A stretch of DNA of 45,196 nucleotides, taken from Magnetococcales bacterium (lineage in GTDB: Bacteria; Pseudomonadota; Magnetococcia; Magnetococcales; DC0425bin3). Shown piece after piece: positions 43,659 to 45,196 of this stretch (position 1 is its first letter; every line of letters starts with the position of its first letter). The notes under the pieces are model-generated. The model worked only from the letters and a program-made list of their open reading frames with translations. It was not told the origin of the DNA and searched no databases. The stretch is from contig JADGCO010000028.1 of NCBI GenBank assembly GCA_015228935.1, forward strand, positions 1-45,196. Reading direction: 5' to 3'. Both the position numbers and the translations under genes were made by a program.

Positions 43659-44114
43659 TCAATAGTTGGTGATGATGGTCTGTGCCGCACCCAACACATT
43701 GGCCGCCGTTGTTCCGGTCCGGTATACCTGTACAAAAATGCACTTGTAATCGCCACTCGTGTAATTGGTCCCATCACACGTCAAGGTACCTCCGGCCAGG
43801 GTTGCACCTTGGATAGCCACTGTCCGATCAAAATTCAGGCTGGCCCCGATATTGATATTCGTCTCATTCGGAAAATTGGTGGTTGTCACACTGGTAAACC
43901 CGCCCCCCTTGGATTTTTCAGCCTCCATTTGCTCGATGCGTTCTTGGGCCAGATATTGTGCCTGAAGCATTTCCCGGGTATTTTTCGATCCCAGGGTCAC
44001 CTGAAGATAGAGTGGTACGATGCCTGCCATCACGACCGCCACGACGACGATGAACACGATCAGTTCGATCAGGGTGAAACCTTTTGTCGATGGTATGGAA
44101 AATCTTCCTTTCAT
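43659..44114 (-). CDS. PilV/GspI-like minor pilin
   Basis: A 151-residue type IV prepilin. The site is STKGFTLIELIVFIVVVAVV, with Gly12 at -1 and Glu5 conserved. The mature part is AQERIEQMEAEKSKGGGFTS and a cysteine-containing tail (LTCDGTNYTSGDYKC). EMLQAQYLAQERIEQ is typical of GspI/PilV. It starts directly at the end of the FimT/GspH-like gene, with a one-base gap after its stop at 44116. Confidence 0.85.
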   Translation of the reverse strand: MKGRFSIPSTKGFTLIELIVFIVVVAVVMAGIVPLYLQVTLGSKNTREMLQAQYLAQERIEQMEAEKSKGGGFTSVTTTNFPNETNINIGASLNFDRTVAIQGATLAGGTLTCDGTNYTSGDYKCIFVQVYRTGTTAANVLGAAQTIITNY

Positions 44115-44115
44115 T

Positions 44116-44532
44116 TCAGCGCACCAGACCTGTAGTGGCCACCACTTCCACCGTGGCGGTACTCGTTCCCATGGTCAATGTGATGGTGGTGGTCCCGGTC
44201 GTTGGCTCACCTCGCCCGCCAAAAGTGACGGTAAAATTGGAGAGGGTTACACCACTCAGAGTCGCTGTGGAAAGAGTAGTTCCCAAAGGATCGCGAATTT
44301 CGTAGGTATCGGTCGCGGTTCGCAGGATGGTATAATCACCGCTGCCGGTATTGGACATGGCCAGGGCCTGGGTCTGGCGGATATCCATGGCCAACTGATC
44401 GGACTTGCTGCGCAATTCCATGATGTTGCCGGGTGACTTGGCTGCGGCATAAACCGCCAGGATGCCAATCATGACGATCACCATGATCAATTCGATCAGG
44501 GTGAAGCCGCATTCTGCACGGATGGATCGCAT
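44116..44532 (-). CDS. FimT/GspH-like minor pilin
   Basis: A 138-residue type IV prepilin. The site is ECGFTLIELIMVIVMIGILA, followed by DQLAMDIRQTQALAMSNTGS, a GspH/FimT-type pattern, and a Thr-rich beta tail (GTTTITLTMGTSTATVEVV). The ATG at 44532 gives the standard short leader; the longer frame to 44736 overlaps the upstream gene. It is the first recognised minor pilin in the transcription order, as FimT often is. Confidence 0.85.
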   Translation of the reverse strand: MRSIRAECGFTLIELIMVIVMIGILAVYAAAKSPGNIMELRSKSDQLAMDIRQTQALAMSNTGSGDYTILRTATDTYEIRDPLGTTLSTATLSGVTLSNFTVTFGGRGEPTTGTTTITLTMGTSTATVEVVATTGLVR

Positions 44533-44573
44533 CGGACCCTCCTGCCCTCTCCGGGACGGGCCACGCTTTCGAC

Positions 44574-44930
44574 TCAATGGGCGCGGGTCCCGGTAATTCT
44601 GACTTTGACGGACATGTCGATCCCGGTATGGGTCAGGGTGCAAGTGGCTGCTTCCCAGGGTGCTATGGGTTTCTCCTCCACCCGATAGCTGCCGGAGATG
44701 CTGCGCGGTGGCAGAAGAATTCGCAATTGGCTGCAATCTTCAATGGCCTGGCACCCATCTTCCCCGGCGATGCAGAGAACGGCATTGGCGGCACTGGCAT
44801 CATGCAGGCGTTTGACCAACCCCAGGAGCGAAGCCTCACCACTGACTTCCACCTGGGATTTGAGAAAGCCCCACATGAACAGGGCAAGTGAACCACCAAA
44901 AAGAAGCCCTACCAGATACTTGCGCAACAT
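44574..44930 (-). CDS. Small membrane-anchored protein of the pilin operon
   Basis: A 118-residue protein I do not recognise. It opens MLRKYLVGLLFGGSLALFMW with one hydrophobic segment, followed by a small domain with four cysteines (VLCIAGEDGCQAIEDC...ATCTL). No GFTLIE site is present, so it is not a canonical prepilin. It precedes the FimT/GspH-like gene by about 40 bases in the same direction and is probably part of the operon. A start ten codons further upstream is possible. Confidence 0.6.
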   Translation of the reverse strand: MLRKYLVGLLFGGSLALFMWGFLKSQVEVSGEASLLGLVKRLHDASAANAVLCIAGEDGCQAIEDCSQLRILLPPRSISGSYRVEEKPIAPWEAATCTLTHTGIDMSVKVRITGTRAH

Positions 44931-45130
44931 CTCTTTGCCACCACCCGCACACCCGGGCATTCAATCAGCCAATATCAACCAAAACCCTTTGCCGCCTGCC
45001 CGAAAAACCCACAGTCAGGTGATGCCATCCTGGCTTCCCATTCCAGCACCACCTGACGCATGACACCTGCCATCGAATACATGAACATCCCTGGACAAAA
45101 CGCCATCAACCGCAAAAGCATGCCAGGAAA

Positions 45131-45196
45131 TCAGGGCATGTAGGTCACAGTAAAGTTGGCTGTAATTGTCGTATCGGTGGTGTCGCTGAGTACACA
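45131..45196 (-). CDS. C-terminus of an exported-looking protein (partial)
   Basis: Only the last 21 codons are in the window: CVLSDTTDTTITANFTVTYM and a final Pro before the TGA. Thr-rich beta sequence fits a pilin or surface protein, but this is too short to identify. It is likely the gene preceding the pilin operon, about 200 bases upstream of the small membrane protein. Confidence 0.5.
   Translation of the reverse strand, partial: CVLSDTTDTTITANFTVTYMP

Overview
The window (45,196 bp) looks like an ordinary chromosomal stretch of a Gram-negative, mid-to-high GC bacterium, most likely a deep-branching proteobacterium. The evidence is gene content and order: divergent lolD/ybbA-type ABC ATPase and tesA; fabD-fabG-acpP-fabF followed by mltG and holB; pheA-lgt-uvrC-pgsA followed by a tRNA-Gly/tRNA-Cys cluster; rsmJ; purA; prfC; OmpA-like envelope proteins; and a type IV pilus minor pilin operon. 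RicT (PSP1) sits between holB and a TatD-radical SAM fusion, a context less typical of enteric gammaproteobacteria. A sulfur-oxidising or magnetococcus-like lineage is possible, but that is a guess. No phage, insertion sequence, CRISPR array or rRNA was seen.

Left part (1-5.4 kb): a partial ABC ATPase diverges from tesA. Then follow a nucleotidyltransferase/HEPN toxin-antitoxin-like pair, a small membrane protein, two tandem copies of an unusual hairpin element, an orphan HicB-like protein, a Sel1-repeat protein, a stand-alone receiver protein and small hypothetical genes. 5.4-14.4 kb is one long minus-strand block of housekeeping genes (NYN nuclease; fabD, fabG, acpP, fabF, mltG, holB, ricT, tatD-rSAM) for fatty acid synthesis, peptidoglycan and DNA replication/repair. 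14.6-19.4 kb holds the tRNA cluster Gly-Cys-Gly with its own promoter, and the pheA-lgt-uvrC-pgsA operon.

19.9-27.6 kb on the plus strand encodes a pilin-like protein with two Lcl/DUF1566 domains, the rRNA methyltransferase RsmJ, and a YhaO/YhaN (SbcD/SbcC-like) nuclease pair whose junction carries an 80-bp-spaced duplication. 27.7-33.8 kb is an accessory, envelope-oriented stretch. It holds a lipase-like lipoprotein of lower GC, two coiled-coil proteins with tandem repeats (one with a PD-(D/E)XK-like domain), two tandem OmpA/thrombospondin-3 paralogues and a secreted Gly/Trp-rich protein.

34.1-45.2 kb carries purA, a pair of double-hairpin repeats with compensatory changes, prfC, a large membrane protein with a degenerate spermidine-synthase domain, a WcbI-like protein, and a minus-strand minor pilin operon (FimT/GspH-, PilV-, PilW- and PilX-like proteins) that ends in a perfect hairpin and continues off the right edge.

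The least explained items are the small hairpin family with a conserved interior (2791-2931 and 5120-5170), the covarying double-hairpin repeats (35487-35704), the relay micro-ORF at 24023-24103, the in-frame repeat tracts in three separate genes, and the paired OmpA/TSP3 proteins with a shared unnamed N-terminal motif. I found no single locus that clearly constitutes a new defence or metabolic system.
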